A stretch of DNA of 44,259 bases from a virus. Below, piece after piece: positions 29,170 to 38,200 of the stretch. Position 1 is the stretch's first letter. Each line of letters begins with the position of its first letter. Both the position numbers and the translations under genes were made by a program. The notes below the pieces were generated by a model. That model saw only the letters and a list, made by a program, of their open reading frames with translations. It was not told the origin of the DNA and made no database searches. The stretch is taken from positions 1 to 44,259 of IMG/VR virus record IMGVR_UViG_3300044641_003958. One strand, 5' to 3'.

Positions 29170-29450
29170 CCCACTACCTACGCTTTCCCGATGCCGTATC
29201 TGGCATGACTGCCTTGGACAATGCAGGGCTGTTGGATGACGGGTTGAACCCCATCACGGCTAGTCACACCCATGCACTGGATGTAATCGGCACCATCTCC
29301 ATCGGCGGTGAGTACGACCCAGAAACTGGCGAGGTGCTGGCGCCTCCCACGGTGCTGGACGGCTGGCATGTGAACTACATCGGTGAGCTGCCCGAGGGCT
29401 GGGACGCCTATGTGGTCAGCCCTGAGCAGCCGGTGCGAGTATTCGCATAA
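29166..29450 (+). CDS. Small partner of the fibre-like protein
   Basis: 94 residues (MTHYLRFPDAVSGMTALDNA...), with DPETGEVLAPPTVLDGWHVN and LPEGWDAYVVSPEQPVRVF. It overlaps the fibre stop (ATGAC) and shares the G/C-rich composition of that gene's 3' end. Similar small proteins follow fibre genes in many phages and may be assembly helpers or tip proteins. Function not shown. Confidence 0.65.
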   Translation: MTHYLRFPDAVSGMTALDNAGLLDDGLNPITASHTHALDVIGTISIGGEYDPETGEVLAPPTVLDGWHVNYIGELPEGWDAYVVSPEQPVRVFA

Positions 29451-29463
29451 CAATAACTGGACT

Positions 29464-29496
29464 GGGGACACCTCAGAGTCGGATCCCCTTTTCTTT
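29464..29496 (+). terminator. Terminator before the capsid gene
   Basis: GGGGA (29464-29468) pairs with TCCCC (29484-29488), with an inner CC/GG pair, followed by TTTTCTTT. It closes the extra cassette before the capsid transcription unit. Confidence 0.6.
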
Positions 29497-29600
29497 GACT
29501 ATTGGCCCGCTAAGGCGGACACCCTTTAGTCATTGACAGTCTGGAGAGACAGACAAAAAACAAAACACTTGAATGCACATGACATCACGTCTTGTGAATT

Positions 29601-29632
29601 CCTAACCGGTTAGGGAGAACTATTAACTTCTC
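29601..29632 (+). promoter_or_regulatory. Capsid leader: perfect palindrome and hairpin
   Basis: CCTAACCGGTTAGG (29601-29614) is a perfect palindrome, joined to GAGAA-8 nt-TTCTC (29615-29632). TTAGGGAGA here recalls the start of T7 class III transcripts. The site precedes the capsid start by 15-46 bases, where T7 has promoter phi10, so a late promoter or mRNA-stabilising hairpin is likely. Confidence 0.45.
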
Positions 29633-29646
29633 TCTCTTTTCTAACA

Positions 29647-30894
29647 ATGGCTAACGCCACTCAATCCGTACTCGGTACTCTTAATAAAGCTGTAGCCGAT
29701 ACCGCTGGTAATCGTGCATACGATACCAAATACGCTACCTACCTCAATAATGGGGCCTCATCCAAGTAATTGGCTGAGTGCATCGGGTGAATTGCTGGAA
29801 CCCTAAGGGTATAATATACCTATGGCAATCAGCAGCCAAGTCTTGCACGTTCTTGCAAGAAAGGTCCAGAGACTACATGGTGTGTCAAGCGTGGCACGTA
29901 ATACATGATTAGCGCCCGACATCCCAAGTGGATGAAGATATAGTCCTCCCCTAATCGAAAGACTAGGATACGGAGCAAATTGTTCAGCGGCGAGCTGTTC
30001 AAAGCTTATGAGTCCGCCACGATTGCACGTGATACCGTGCAGCGTCGTACTCTGAAGAACGGCAAGTCCCTGCAGTTCATCTTTACCGGTCGTATGACCG
30101 CTGGTTACCACACCCCTGGTACTCCTATCCTTGGTAGTGGTGATCCCCCGGTGGCCGAGAAGACCATCGTCTGTGACGACCTGCTCGTCAGCTCTGCCTT
30201 TGTGTATGACCTGGACGAGACTCTCGCTCACTACTCGCTGCGCGGCGAGATCTCCAAAAAGATCGGTCATGCCCTCGCTGAGGCTTATGACAAAAAGATC
30301 TTCCGTATGATCGCCAAGGCCGCACGTGAGGCGCACCCCATCACTGCAGCTCCTGGTCCTGAGCCCGGTGGTTCGATCATCCAACTGGGTGTTCAGAAGG
30401 AGTTTGATGCTCAGTCTCTGGTGGACGCTTTCTTTGAAGCTGCAGCTATTCTCGACGAGAAGAACCTGCCCAAGACTGGCCGTCATGCTGTGCTGTCTCC
30501 CCGTCAGTACTACGCACTGATCAGCCAGGTCGATTCCAACATCCTCAACCGTGACTACGGTGCCTCCCAAGGTAACCTGAACAGCGGTGAAGGCCTGTAT
30601 GAAATCGCTGGTATCACCATCAAGCGCAGCAACAACCTGCCTTTCCTGGCCGGTAACGTGGCTGCTGTGAGTGGTGAGAACAACAACTACTCCGGTGACT
30701 TCAGCACCCACTGCGGCCTCATCTATCAGAAGGATGCTGCTGGTGTGGTGGAGGCCATCGGTCCTCAAGTGCAGACCACCTCTGGTGATGTCTCTGTGCT
30801 GTATCAGGGCGATGTGATCCTGGGCCGTCTGGCCATGGGTTGCGGCACCCTGAACCCCGCTGCTGCTATCGAGCTGCAGTCTGCTCGTTCCTGA
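29647..30894 (+). CDS. Major capsid protein (T7 gp10-like), interrupted by an intron
   Basis: Two exons: 29647-29744 and 29976-30894. Joining them gives 338 residues (T7 gp10A: 345). The junction reads KYATYL from exon 1 and KLFSGELFKAYESATIARDT from the joint, the expected capsid sequence. Unspliced, translation would stop after 40 residues (CTC AAT AAT GGG ... TAA at 29767-29769), and exon 2 has no ordinary start, so splicing is needed for viable phage. Later regions (KNGKSLQFIFTGRMTAGYHT, GSDPPVAEKTIVCDDLL-like GSGDPPVAEKTIVCDDLLVS) are typical HK97-fold podovirus capsid. It is preceded by the likely late promoter region. Confidence 0.93.
29745..29975 (+). other. Group I intron, 231 nt, without an ORF
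   Basis: Exon 1 ends in T (CCT) and the intron ends in G (CGGAG), as group I requires. P1 can form from CCTC with GGGG (29752-29755), placing a U-G pair at the splice site. Core elements: P, ATTGCTGGAA (29791-29800); Q, AATCAGCAGCCAAG (29827-29840); P6 CTTGCA/TGCAAG (29842-29859); R, GTCCAGAGACTA (29864-29875); S, AAGATATAGTCC (29935-29946). P7 is GACTA with TAGTC, and P9 CCTA/TAGG follows. Splicing restores the capsid frame exactly. There is no endonuclease inside; several free-standing nucleases lie at 1710-4199. Confidence 0.93.
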
Positions 30895-30906
30895 GGTATT
30901 TAACCA

Positions 30907-31077
30907 ATGGCTGCTTCTAACGCCGCTGGCGTCTGCACCACTGATGCTGAACGCAAATCGGTGGCTAAGACCCAAAAAGGCTACGGCACTGCTGTGGCTG
31001 ACTCTGCTGTCAAGTCGGTGACCAAAGGTCTTCGTCTTGCCTACCCCAGCGTTGAGTGCAACATCACCAACGTCTGA
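30907..31077 (+). CDS. Small conserved protein after the capsid
   Basis: 56 residues (MAASNAAGVCTTDAERKSVA...), continuing KTQKGYGTAVADSAVKSVTK and ending YPSVECNITNV. It has the same high-expression codon style as the capsid gene (many GCT, GGT, CTG, ACC) and starts 12 bases after it. Its place and codon use suggest an abundant virion component, such as a small head protein, though no fold is recognised. Confidence 0.7.
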   Translation: MAASNAAGVCTTDAERKSVAKTQKGYGTAVADSAVKSVTKGLRLAYPSVECNITNV

Positions 31078-31089
31078 TCTTTTAATTAC

Positions 31090-31124
31090 GGGGGAGCTTA
31101 TTAAGAGTTCCCCTCTTTTTCTTT
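31090..31124 (+). terminator. Terminator in the T7 T-phi position
   Basis: GGGGA (31091-31095) pairs with TCCCC (31109-31113), with inner CTT/AAG, followed by TCTTTTTCTTT. It lies between the capsid group and the tail tube genes, exactly where T7 has its main phage-polymerase terminator T-phi. Partial termination would explain high capsid and lower tail expression. Confidence 0.8.
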
Positions 31125-31133
31125 AATAGTGAT

Positions 31134-31748
31134 ATGCCCCTTCCTAGTGCTTTAGTGGCCACCGAACTGGCTGCCGTAAATCAAATACTCGGAGCAGTAG
31201 GACAGGCTCCTGTCACTACTCTCGATCAAACCAACCCTGACGTAGCTATCGCATACGACACCTTGAATGAGGTGAACCGTGAAGTGCAAGCAGAGGGGTG
31301 GTCATTCAACACAGAATCTGAATTCCCATTCAAACCGGACGACAACGGTGAGATTGCAATTGCTGACAACATCCTTCTTCTTGATCTTTCCGACCTACCG
31401 GAGAATCGAGGGGTTGAGGTAGTCCGCAGGGATAGCAAGTTGTACAACAAGATCGATCACAAGTACACATGGACAGACACACTGAAGTGCGACGTGGTCT
31501 GGTTGTTTGATTTTAAGGATCTCCCGATCCCGTTCCGTGACTACATCACATCACGAGCAGCGGTTCAGGCTTCAACCAAGATGGTGGGTGACTCCACAGT
31601 CTATTCAATGCTTCAACAAAAGGAAGCAATGGCCCGTGCCAATGCTCTTGAGTATGAATGCAATCAAGGTAACTACACCTTCTTTGGCTTCCCCCGTGGG
31701 ATGAACTTCTATAACAGCTATCAACCGTACCGTACCTTAGCTCGATGA
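31134..31748 (+). CDS. Tail tubular protein A (T7 gp11-like)
   Basis: 204 residues (T7: 196). Recognisable by TELAAVNQILGAVGQAPVTT, VNREVQAEGWSFNTE, and the LPIPFRDYITSRAAVQASTK segment. It forms the adaptor ring below the portal, to which tail fibres attach. It follows the T-phi-like terminator by about 10 bases. Confidence 0.94.
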   Translation: MPLPSALVATELAAVNQILGAVGQAPVTTLDQTNPDVAIAYDTLNEVNREVQAEGWSFNTESEFPFKPDDNGEIAIADNILLLDLSDLPENRGVEVVRRDSKLYNKIDHKYTWTDTLKCDVVWLFDFKDLPIPFRDYITSRAAVQASTKMVGDSTVYSMLQQKEAMARANALEYECNQGNYTFFGFPRGMNFYNSYQPYRTLAR

Positions 31749-31749
31749 T

Positions 31750-34173
31750 ATGGCTTCAGTCACTCAACGTATTCCTAACTACTTAGGTGGTGTCTCTCAA
31801 CAGACAGATGATCTGAAGTTTCCTGGTCAGCTACGTATTTGTCAGAACGCATACCCTGAACCGACGTTCGGTTTGATGAAGCGTCCTGGTGGTAAGTTCG
31901 TTGCTGAACTAAAGGATGCTGCTGGGGCAGTGATCTCCCCGTCTACATACGACAACGGTAAATGGTTCTCGATCTTTCGGGACAGTGTTGAACAATACAT
32001 CTGCGTCATTAAAGGAGCTGAGATCAAGATCTGGAGTCTGCTGACTGGTGCTCCTAAGACCGTCACCTACGGTGCTGGTGCAACTAGCTATCTCACCGGT
32101 GCAAAGGATGACTACGATGTCCTGACCATCAATGACTACACGTTCATCACCAACAAGATCGTTACTGTAGGTACACAAGCAGCACCGAGCTACACCTACG
32201 GTAAACGTGCGACCATCCGTCTGAATACTGTTGAATATGCAGCTAAGTACGAAGTCACACTGAACAGCACCACAGTCAGCTACACCACGTTCAACGCTGA
32301 AGCAGCGATCACTACTCCGTCACAGACAGAGAACACAGTAACTGCAGATAGGATAATTGATTCCCTGGTGACATCGATCAATGGTGTCAGTGGGTTCACT
32401 GCAACCAAGATCGGTACAACGATTGAAGTAGAGAATGCTTCAGCCTTTACTATCACCGTCAAAGGTGGTGCTGATAAGGAAGCCATCGTTGCCTTTCAAG
32501 ATTCAGTAGACAATATCTCTCGGCTTCCTGCAAAGGCCAAGCACGGAAGGATCGTGAAGGTCAGCAATAGCGTGGCTGTAGAGGATGATTATTTCCTCAA
32601 GTTCTTTGCAGATAATACTGTCTCTGGTCCTGGGTACTGGGAAGAGACAATCAAACCTGATGTCAGTACTGGTTTGACTGCATCAACAATGCCACACCAG
32701 CTAGTACGTAACAACGATGGAACCTTCACGTTCAGGCAAGCAACGTGGGAGAACCGTCTGGTTGGTGATAACGAAAGCAATGAACACCCGACCTTTGTAG
32801 GTCAAACCATTAAGAAGCTCTTCTTTTACAACAACCGTCTTGGTGCGTTAACTGAAGAGAACGTCTCCATGAGTCAAACCGGAGACTACTTCAACTTCTA
32901 TCACAACAGTGCGCTGACCACCATTGCGTCAGACCCGGTTGACATCAGCTGCTCCTCGATCCGTCCTGCAACGCTCCACGGTGTGGTTCCTGTTGCACAG
33001 GGGTTGCTGCTATTTAGCCGGTCCCAGCAGTTCCTTCTACAAGGTGCTAACGGGGTGTTGACGCCTGGTACAACCACCATCAAGACCATCTCCAATTACG
33101 AGATGGATACGTTGAATGATCCGGTTGACCTAGGTACTACGGTTGGATTCCTATCTAAGACACCGTCATATAGCCGCGTGTTTGAGATGCAGACCCGTGG
33201 TCAAGATGAAAGCCCGATTGTGTTGGATATCTCTCGGGTTGTACCTGAGTGGATTCCTTCAACAGTTGATCAGGTTGTAGGTTCTCCGCAGAACTCGATC
33301 CTATCGATGGGTTCTACATCAAGCAGAGACCTGTACCTGTTCCGTTTCTACACCACTGGTGAAGAGCGACAGATCCAATCCTGGTTCACTTGGAGGATGT
33401 CTGGACTTGTACTGCACCATGCAATCGACAGTGATGTCTTTTGGGTGTTGACAAAGCAGGCTGGCTCCTACGTCATCCACAGAATCAACCTGATCCAGAG
33501 TTCCACCACCTCCAGCTTTGTCACCAGTGACGGTAGCCGTGTGGATCCTCGATTGGATATGTGGTCAGCACCTGCAAGTAAGACCTATGTCAGTACACCA
33601 GGATCTGAGCACACCAAGGTCTACCTGCCGTATAAGCACGATTCCAATCGGACACTGTGTGTTGTAACCACTAACCCTGCAACAACACCAACCTACACAA
33701 ACGCTGGTCTTGTTCTGTTCCCGACAGTGCTGCAAGACGGTGGTGGGTACTACGCAAAGGTAGATGACCTAGACCTATCTAGTGATGACCTTGTTGTGGG
33801 TTACACGTACAGCATGGATCTAGAGATGCCACGGATCTACTACCGGTCAAGCAATAACGCTAATCAATCCGACTACGCTGCCTCGCTGATCCTTGCACGA
33901 CTGAAGTTCATGCTTGGTCTTGGTGGTGACGTAATCTTCCGTCTTAAGACCGCTGGACGTACTGAGTGGGTTGAAACTCAAGGCGTCAAGGACGCTGAGT
34001 TCTATCTAGCCAATGATGTTCCATTTGTCGGTACATCTCAGTTTACAGTACCTATTCATCAACGGTCAGAGAACTTCAATCTTCGCCTGACTTCTGATTC
34101 GCCCTTTCCAGTCAGCCTGTTGTCAATGATGTGGGAAGGAAACTATTCACCACGTTTCTACACAAGGAGATAA
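31750..34173 (+). CDS. Tail tubular protein B, nozzle (T7 gp12-like)
   Basis: 807 residues (T7: 794). N-terminal IPNYLGGVSQQTDDLKFPGQ and GLMKRPGGKFVAEL are the gp12 signature; the middle has FVGQTIKKLFFYNNRLGALT and SQQFLLQGANGVLTPGTTTI. It forms the nozzle at the tail tip. It starts one base after gp11. Beta-rich throughout, with no unusual insertions seen. Confidence 0.95.
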   Translation: MASVTQRIPNYLGGVSQQTDDLKFPGQLRICQNAYPEPTFGLMKRPGGKFVAELKDAAGAVISPSTYDNGKWFSIFRDSVEQYICVIKGAEIKIWSLLTGAPKTVTYGAGATSYLTGAKDDYDVLTINDYTFITNKIVTVGTQAAPSYTYGKRATIRLNTVEYAAKYEVTLNSTTVSYTTFNAEAAITTPSQTENTVTADRIIDSLVTSINGVSGFTATKIGTTIEVENASAFTITVKGGADKEAIVAFQDSVDNISRLPAKAKHGRIVKVSNSVAVEDDYFLKFFADNTVSGPGYWEETIKPDVSTGLTASTMPHQLVRNNDGTFTFRQATWENRLVGDNESNEHPTFVGQTIKKLFFYNNRLGALTEENVSMSQTGDYFNFYHNSALTTIASDPVDISCSSIRPATLHGVVPVAQGLLLFSRSQQFLLQGANGVLTPGTTTIKTISNYEMDTLNDPVDLGTTVGFLSKTPSYSRVFEMQTRGQDESPIVLDISRVVPEWIPSTVDQVVGSPQNSILSMGSTSSRDLYLFRFYTTGEERQIQSWFTWRMSGLVLHHAIDSDVFWVLTKQAGSYVIHRINLIQSSTTSSFVTSDGSRVDPRLDMWSAPASKTYVSTPGSEHTKVYLPYKHDSNRTLCVVTTNPATTPTYTNAGLVLFPTVLQDGGGYYAKVDDLDLSSDDLVVGYTYSMDLEMPRIYYRSSNNANQSDYAASLILARLKFMLGLGGDVIFRLKTAGRTEWVETQGVKDAEFYLANDVPFVGTSQFTVPIHQRSENFNLRLTSDSPFPVSLLSMMWEGNYSPRFYTRR

Positions 34174-34176
34174 TAG

Positions 34177-35070
34177 ATGGCATTTCCATTGGGGGCCGTC
34201 CTTGGATTAGGCTCTACAATATTTGGTGCAATCGGTTCTAACTCCTCAGCCAATGCCGCAAGACGTGCTGAGCAGGAAAGGATCGACAACCAGTTTAAAT
34301 ACGACAATAGTCAGTACCAGTTCAACTGGAAAGACACACGTCTTGATTACAAATACCGCAAAAAGGAAGCTGCCAACACGCGCAGCAACCAAGAAGCAAA
34401 CCTTGCTTGGCAGGACGAGACAAACCTACGTAACTATCGGGACACTCTAGCAATCCGCAAGTTTGGCTACGATAACGAAGTCCGGCAGTTTAACCAGTCT
34501 GAGAAGAACTATAAACTGCAGATGGGTTTCAACAACATGGCAGCTGGTGTTGCACGTGAAGCTGAAGCTAGGAAGTTTCAAGAAGTCCTGACTGGCATGG
34601 CATTTGACCAGCAAGATATGTTCGTCAAGATGCTGCAGGAAGAAGGTCAGGTCGTCGCCTCTGGTGGCTCTGGACGGTCCGCTGGTAAAGCTCTGGCTTC
34701 AGCTATTGCTGGATACGGGAGAAACCAGGCAATCCTTGCTGAAAGCCTTGTGAGTGCTACTAAGGAGAACCGTATTGCTAACCGCCAGATTGACACGGAG
34801 AAGTACGGGGCAGACCTAGCAGCAAACGCTCGACGGATGCTTGCACCACTGAAGGGACCTGACCCGAGCGCACCACTGAAGATGCCTAGGGCTGTGGTCA
34901 TGGATCCACGGAAACCACGCAAGCCGCCCAAGCCAATCAAAGGTACGAATACCGTACAGGGTGGTTCTGGTATCACTATGGCAGCAAGTGTGGCAAATGG
35001 GATTGCCGGTGGATACACCAGCGGTCTATTCAATTCAGTGCTTCCTAAGAACCTTCAATACACAGGTTAA
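34177..35070 (+). CDS. Internal virion protein (T7 gp14-like)
   Basis: 297 residues (T7 gp14: 196). N-terminal hydrophobic MAFPLGAVLGLGSTIFGAIG, then a long charged helical region (SNSSANAARRAEQERIDNQF ... FNQSEKNYKLQMGFNNMAAG), ASGGSGRSAGKALASAIAGY, and a Pro-rich C terminus (DPRKPRKPPKPIKGT). gp14 goes to the outer membrane on infection and forms part of the DNA-ejection channel. The assignment is by order and topology. Confidence 0.82.
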   Translation: MAFPLGAVLGLGSTIFGAIGSNSSANAARRAEQERIDNQFKYDNSQYQFNWKDTRLDYKYRKKEAANTRSNQEANLAWQDETNLRNYRDTLAIRKFGYDNEVRQFNQSEKNYKLQMGFNNMAAGVAREAEARKFQEVLTGMAFDQQDMFVKMLQEEGQVVASGGSGRSAGKALASAIAGYGRNQAILAESLVSATKENRIANRQIDTEKYGADLAANARRMLAPLKGPDPSAPLKMPRAVVMDPRKPRKPPKPIKGTNTVQGGSGITMAASVANGIAGGYTSGLFNSVLPKNLQYTG

Positions 35071-35087
35071 CTATTACAGTGATTTAG

Positions 35088-38000
35088 ATGGAACAAATCA
35101 GGTATCAAGGGTACGCCCGCGAGAGAGGTTTTAACCCCATCCAGGTTTCTAACGCTAATGTTGAATCGATAGGTCAGCAAGGCCAGGCACTGCTACGGCA
35201 GATGCGAGAGAATCAACAGATCGAGCGTAGCAACCGGGATGCTTATCTTTCTGGTCAAGAAACACGGCAAAGGATCGAGCAACAGAATCGTGATGCGAAC
35301 TTTGAATTCAGTCAGAGGAGTCGGGAACGCTACCAACAAGGTGTTCAGCAGAACCTCAAGACGAACGTTGAAAACGCTGTACGTAACCAGCAGAACCTAG
35401 AAAACAACATCACAGCTGTTGGTGCCCTAGCTTCATTAGCACCATCCCTTAACAAGGTAGTCCTCAACTACCAAAAGAATAAGGATGAGGCTGATGAAAT
35501 TGAGGGCATGAACCTCGTGAGTCAATACGGGGTCTCACCTGAAAAACTCCAACGTTACAAGGAGAGCATTGCCAAGCTGGATCAAGCTGATGCAACAGTT
35601 AAACGTGTTGTAAACCAGCTTGAGTTTGAAGGTACTCCGGTTGACGTACTTGAAAAGCTAACCAACCTGTCTGGTCGTAAGCTGTACGGCGCGACAAAGA
35701 TGTACGCCATCCAAGGTGCGATGGAGTACCCGCTGTGGCGAGCACAGAACGGTGACACAGAACTGAATGAGGCCGGTCTAACGCTTAACGGTGCCAAAAG
35801 TGAAGCCGATTGGGAGACCGCTAATGCCCTGCTTCGCACCCAGTTCCAAAAGCAGTTCCTTGGAATCAATCCAATTCTGTTGAATGAGCACCTGTTCCCG
35901 AAGATGGGTCTTCAGGAAACAACAGAAAAAGCTCAATACCTTGAAACACTCTACAAGGTAAAGCAACAGGATATGGAGGAGCAGAAGCTCAATGATCTTC
36001 GCTCCATGATTTCTGATCCAGAAACAGCCGGTGAAGGTGCCCTGAATTGGGTTCGACGTGAGGCTGGTGTTGGTGCTGATGGTAAGTCGCCATTCCTAGG
36101 TCAGAAGGGTCGTGAACTGTTTAAGCACCTGACGAAGCTGGCCACTGATGGTTTGCTAGAGCCTGGTGTGTGGGAAAAGATCAAGAGTCACTCTTACACC
36201 CACAATGACGGCTCTACTCGGAAGGTCTCCGACACGTTCGCTCTCTATGCAGGTGATGTAGAGAAGGCCTTAACAGCCCGTCAGAAGGAGGCGTACCAGA
36301 ACCGAGAGTTCCAAGACACGTTGGCTGGTGAGGAACTGGACGACCTCTTCCAACAGAAATATGAAGCCGAAGGTTTCTCCGATGAAGAGCTTGAGCAAGC
36401 CAAGGAGAAATACGCGAAAGCAACTGGTGGCAAGCAGTCACAGTTCCTATCCAGCATTGAATCCCGTACATCTACAAAGCTCGCCGATTCTCTTGCCGAC
36501 CAACACCTAACTTACCTGAGCAACCGAGGACTTCTTACATCAAAAGAACTCCTGCGTCCAGGGAAGTATTCGGAGACACTAATCAAGAAGTACAAAGATG
36601 CCGCCTCTAACGGTGACAAGCTTGGCGCTATTGATCAGACGGCAATGAAAGCACAGCTTGGGATTCTCAATGCACGTGCCTCTGAATTGCTTGAGCAGAC
36701 AGGAGCTGACAAGAAGGACTCTAGTGCTTATAAGTGGGTTCAAGTTGAAATCGAACGTGTCTTCAAAGACAAGGCTCTTGATGAGATCAGAAAGGGTAAC
36801 CAAGCTGGAGCCATAGGCGCTGCTTCTGAATACGTCAACAACCTCCTGTGGGATGGGAAAGAGTCCCGTAAAGGTCCATTTGCAATGACTAACGACATAG
36901 GGTCTCTTAATCCATATGTCGGGATGGGAAAGGCTAACACCTATGTCAAAGAGGTCCAGCGTGTCGGAGCAATTGCAGCCAGCATCGACAAAGATTCTCA
37001 GTACCTGGAGAACAACGTCAAGCTGACTGCCCCAGAAATGAAGCAGCTTCAAGCATTTGCTACAGGTCGGGGTGGTTCACTTCCTCCAATCATCTTTGCA
37101 CTTGCTGCTAAGTCTCCATCACTGTCTCCTGTTGACATCATAAATGCACAGCTGAAGGCTGCTGGGATAGATCCACTTCAGCCGGTGTATTCGGAGGAGG
37201 TACGTCAGGGTCTCTCACCGTACCAACGGAGGATTCTTGAATATCGTCCATCCTCTGCAAATACCTACCAATCCTTTGGGATGAACAATGGACCGGATCC
37301 ATACCGTGAACTGCTCAATTTGATTGCTGACAAAGAGAGTGCTGCATACGGTCACTACGACGCAATGAATCGTGGTGGATACAGTGCTCACGAACCAATT
37401 GGTTCTGCAAACTCAAAAGATGTATTTGGAGTCGGCCTGTCAAACATGACAGTCGCACAGATAATGGAGCTTCAAAAGGGTAGGAAGGTCCATGCTGCTG
37501 GCCGCTATCAAATCATTGCCAAGACACTTGGTGGTCTGATGGCCGGTAGCTACGGCTCAACCGGAGTCAACCTAAACGATCCATTCAACGCTGCAACTCA
37601 AGACAAGCTTGCTATCGCTCTGCTTCGTGGACGTGCTGGGCGGTTCTTCAGTGGCTCTGGAACGCTGAGTGAAGCGATTGTCGGGATGGGCAATGAGTGG
37701 TCTGGTCTTGAAAAGGTAAGCCGTGCCACCCTTGCAAAACGCCTTGAAACGGTTAAAGCTCGCCTTAATAGCCCCAACATGTGGCGACAACCAGAAAACA
37801 TCCGAACTGGTGTCGTTTACAAGATCGGCAGCCTTGGTTACGGCTCCACTGGACCACACCTAGATCTGAAACGTGTGGATCGTGGAACGATGAAATCAAC
37901 CGGCAGCGTTCCAATTGCCACCACTGAACTCGATCAGTATGTTGAGGTTCAGACAAAAGGTGCATGGAAACCCCTTTCTAAGGGCACAGTAATTACTGAT

Positions 38001-38195
38001 GGTGAAAAAGAGCATAGGTCACGTTCCCGCTCATCTTACGGAATCGATTATGCAGCCCCTGCAGGCACTCCTGTACGCCTGAAGAACGGTGCGGTCGCTG
38101 TCGGTAGCTTCAAAGGTGATGGCGGCACCGACCATTTAATTATTCAACTTCCTGATGGAAGACGCTTCCAATTCTTGCATGGCACTAATGCCTAA
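35088..38195 (+). CDS. Internal virion protein with peptidoglycan-active domains (gp15-like)
   Basis: 1035 residues (T7 gp15: 747). Residues 1-700 are helical and Gln-rich, as core proteins are. About residues 740-890 form a lysozyme-like module (LLNLIADKESAAYGHYDAMN, RKVHAAGRYQIIAKTLGGLM). The last 60 residues look like an M23 peptidase barrel (SSYGIDYAAPAGTPVRLKNG ... RRFQFLHGTNA), but the first zinc His of the usual HxxxD is replaced (Ser-Tyr-Gly-Ile-Asp), so it is probably inactive. In T7 the transglycosylase is in gp16; here it is in the gp15 slot. Confidence 0.85.
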   Translation: MEQIRYQGYARERGFNPIQVSNANVESIGQQGQALLRQMRENQQIERSNRDAYLSGQETRQRIEQQNRDANFEFSQRSRERYQQGVQQNLKTNVENAVRNQQNLENNITAVGALASLAPSLNKVVLNYQKNKDEADEIEGMNLVSQYGVSPEKLQRYKESIAKLDQADATVKRVVNQLEFEGTPVDVLEKLTNLSGRKLYGATKMYAIQGAMEYPLWRAQNGDTELNEAGLTLNGAKSEADWETANALLRTQFQKQFLGINPILLNEHLFPKMGLQETTEKAQYLETLYKVKQQDMEEQKLNDLRSMISDPETAGEGALNWVRREAGVGADGKSPFLGQKGRELFKHLTKLATDGLLEPGVWEKIKSHSYTHNDGSTRKVSDTFALYAGDVEKALTARQKEAYQNREFQDTLAGEELDDLFQQKYEAEGFSDEELEQAKEKYAKATGGKQSQFLSSIESRTSTKLADSLADQHLTYLSNRGLLTSKELLRPGKYSETLIKKYKDAASNGDKLGAIDQTAMKAQLGILNARASELLEQTGADKKDSSAYKWVQVEIERVFKDKALDEIRKGNQAGAIGAASEYVNNLLWDGKESRKGPFAMTNDIGSLNPYVGMGKANTYVKEVQRVGAIAASIDKDSQYLENNVKLTAPEMKQLQAFATGRGGSLPPIIFALAAKSPSLSPVDIINAQLKAAGIDPLQPVYSEEVRQGLSPYQRRILEYRPSSANTYQSFGMNNGPDPYRELLNLIADKESAAYGHYDAMNRGGYSAHEPIGSANSKDVFGVGLSNMTVAQIMELQKGRKVHAAGRYQIIAKTLGGLMAGSYGSTGVNLNDPFNAATQDKLAIALLRGRAGRFFSGSGTLSEAIVGMGNEWSGLEKVSRATLAKRLETVKARLNSPNMWRQPENIRTGVVYKIGSLGYGSTGPHLDLKRVDRGTMKSTGSVPIATTELDQYVEVQTKGAWKPLSKGTVITDGEKEHRSRSRSSYGIDYAAPAGTPVRLKNGAVAVGSFKGDGGTDHLIIQLPDGRRFQFLHGTNA

Positions 38196-38200
38196 CTCTT

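Noticed and set aside
29803-30975. 390-codon open frame on the minus strand
   Set aside because: It lies entirely opposite the capsid gene and the intron; its Thr/Ser/His-rich composition is an artefact of the capsid's codon bias.
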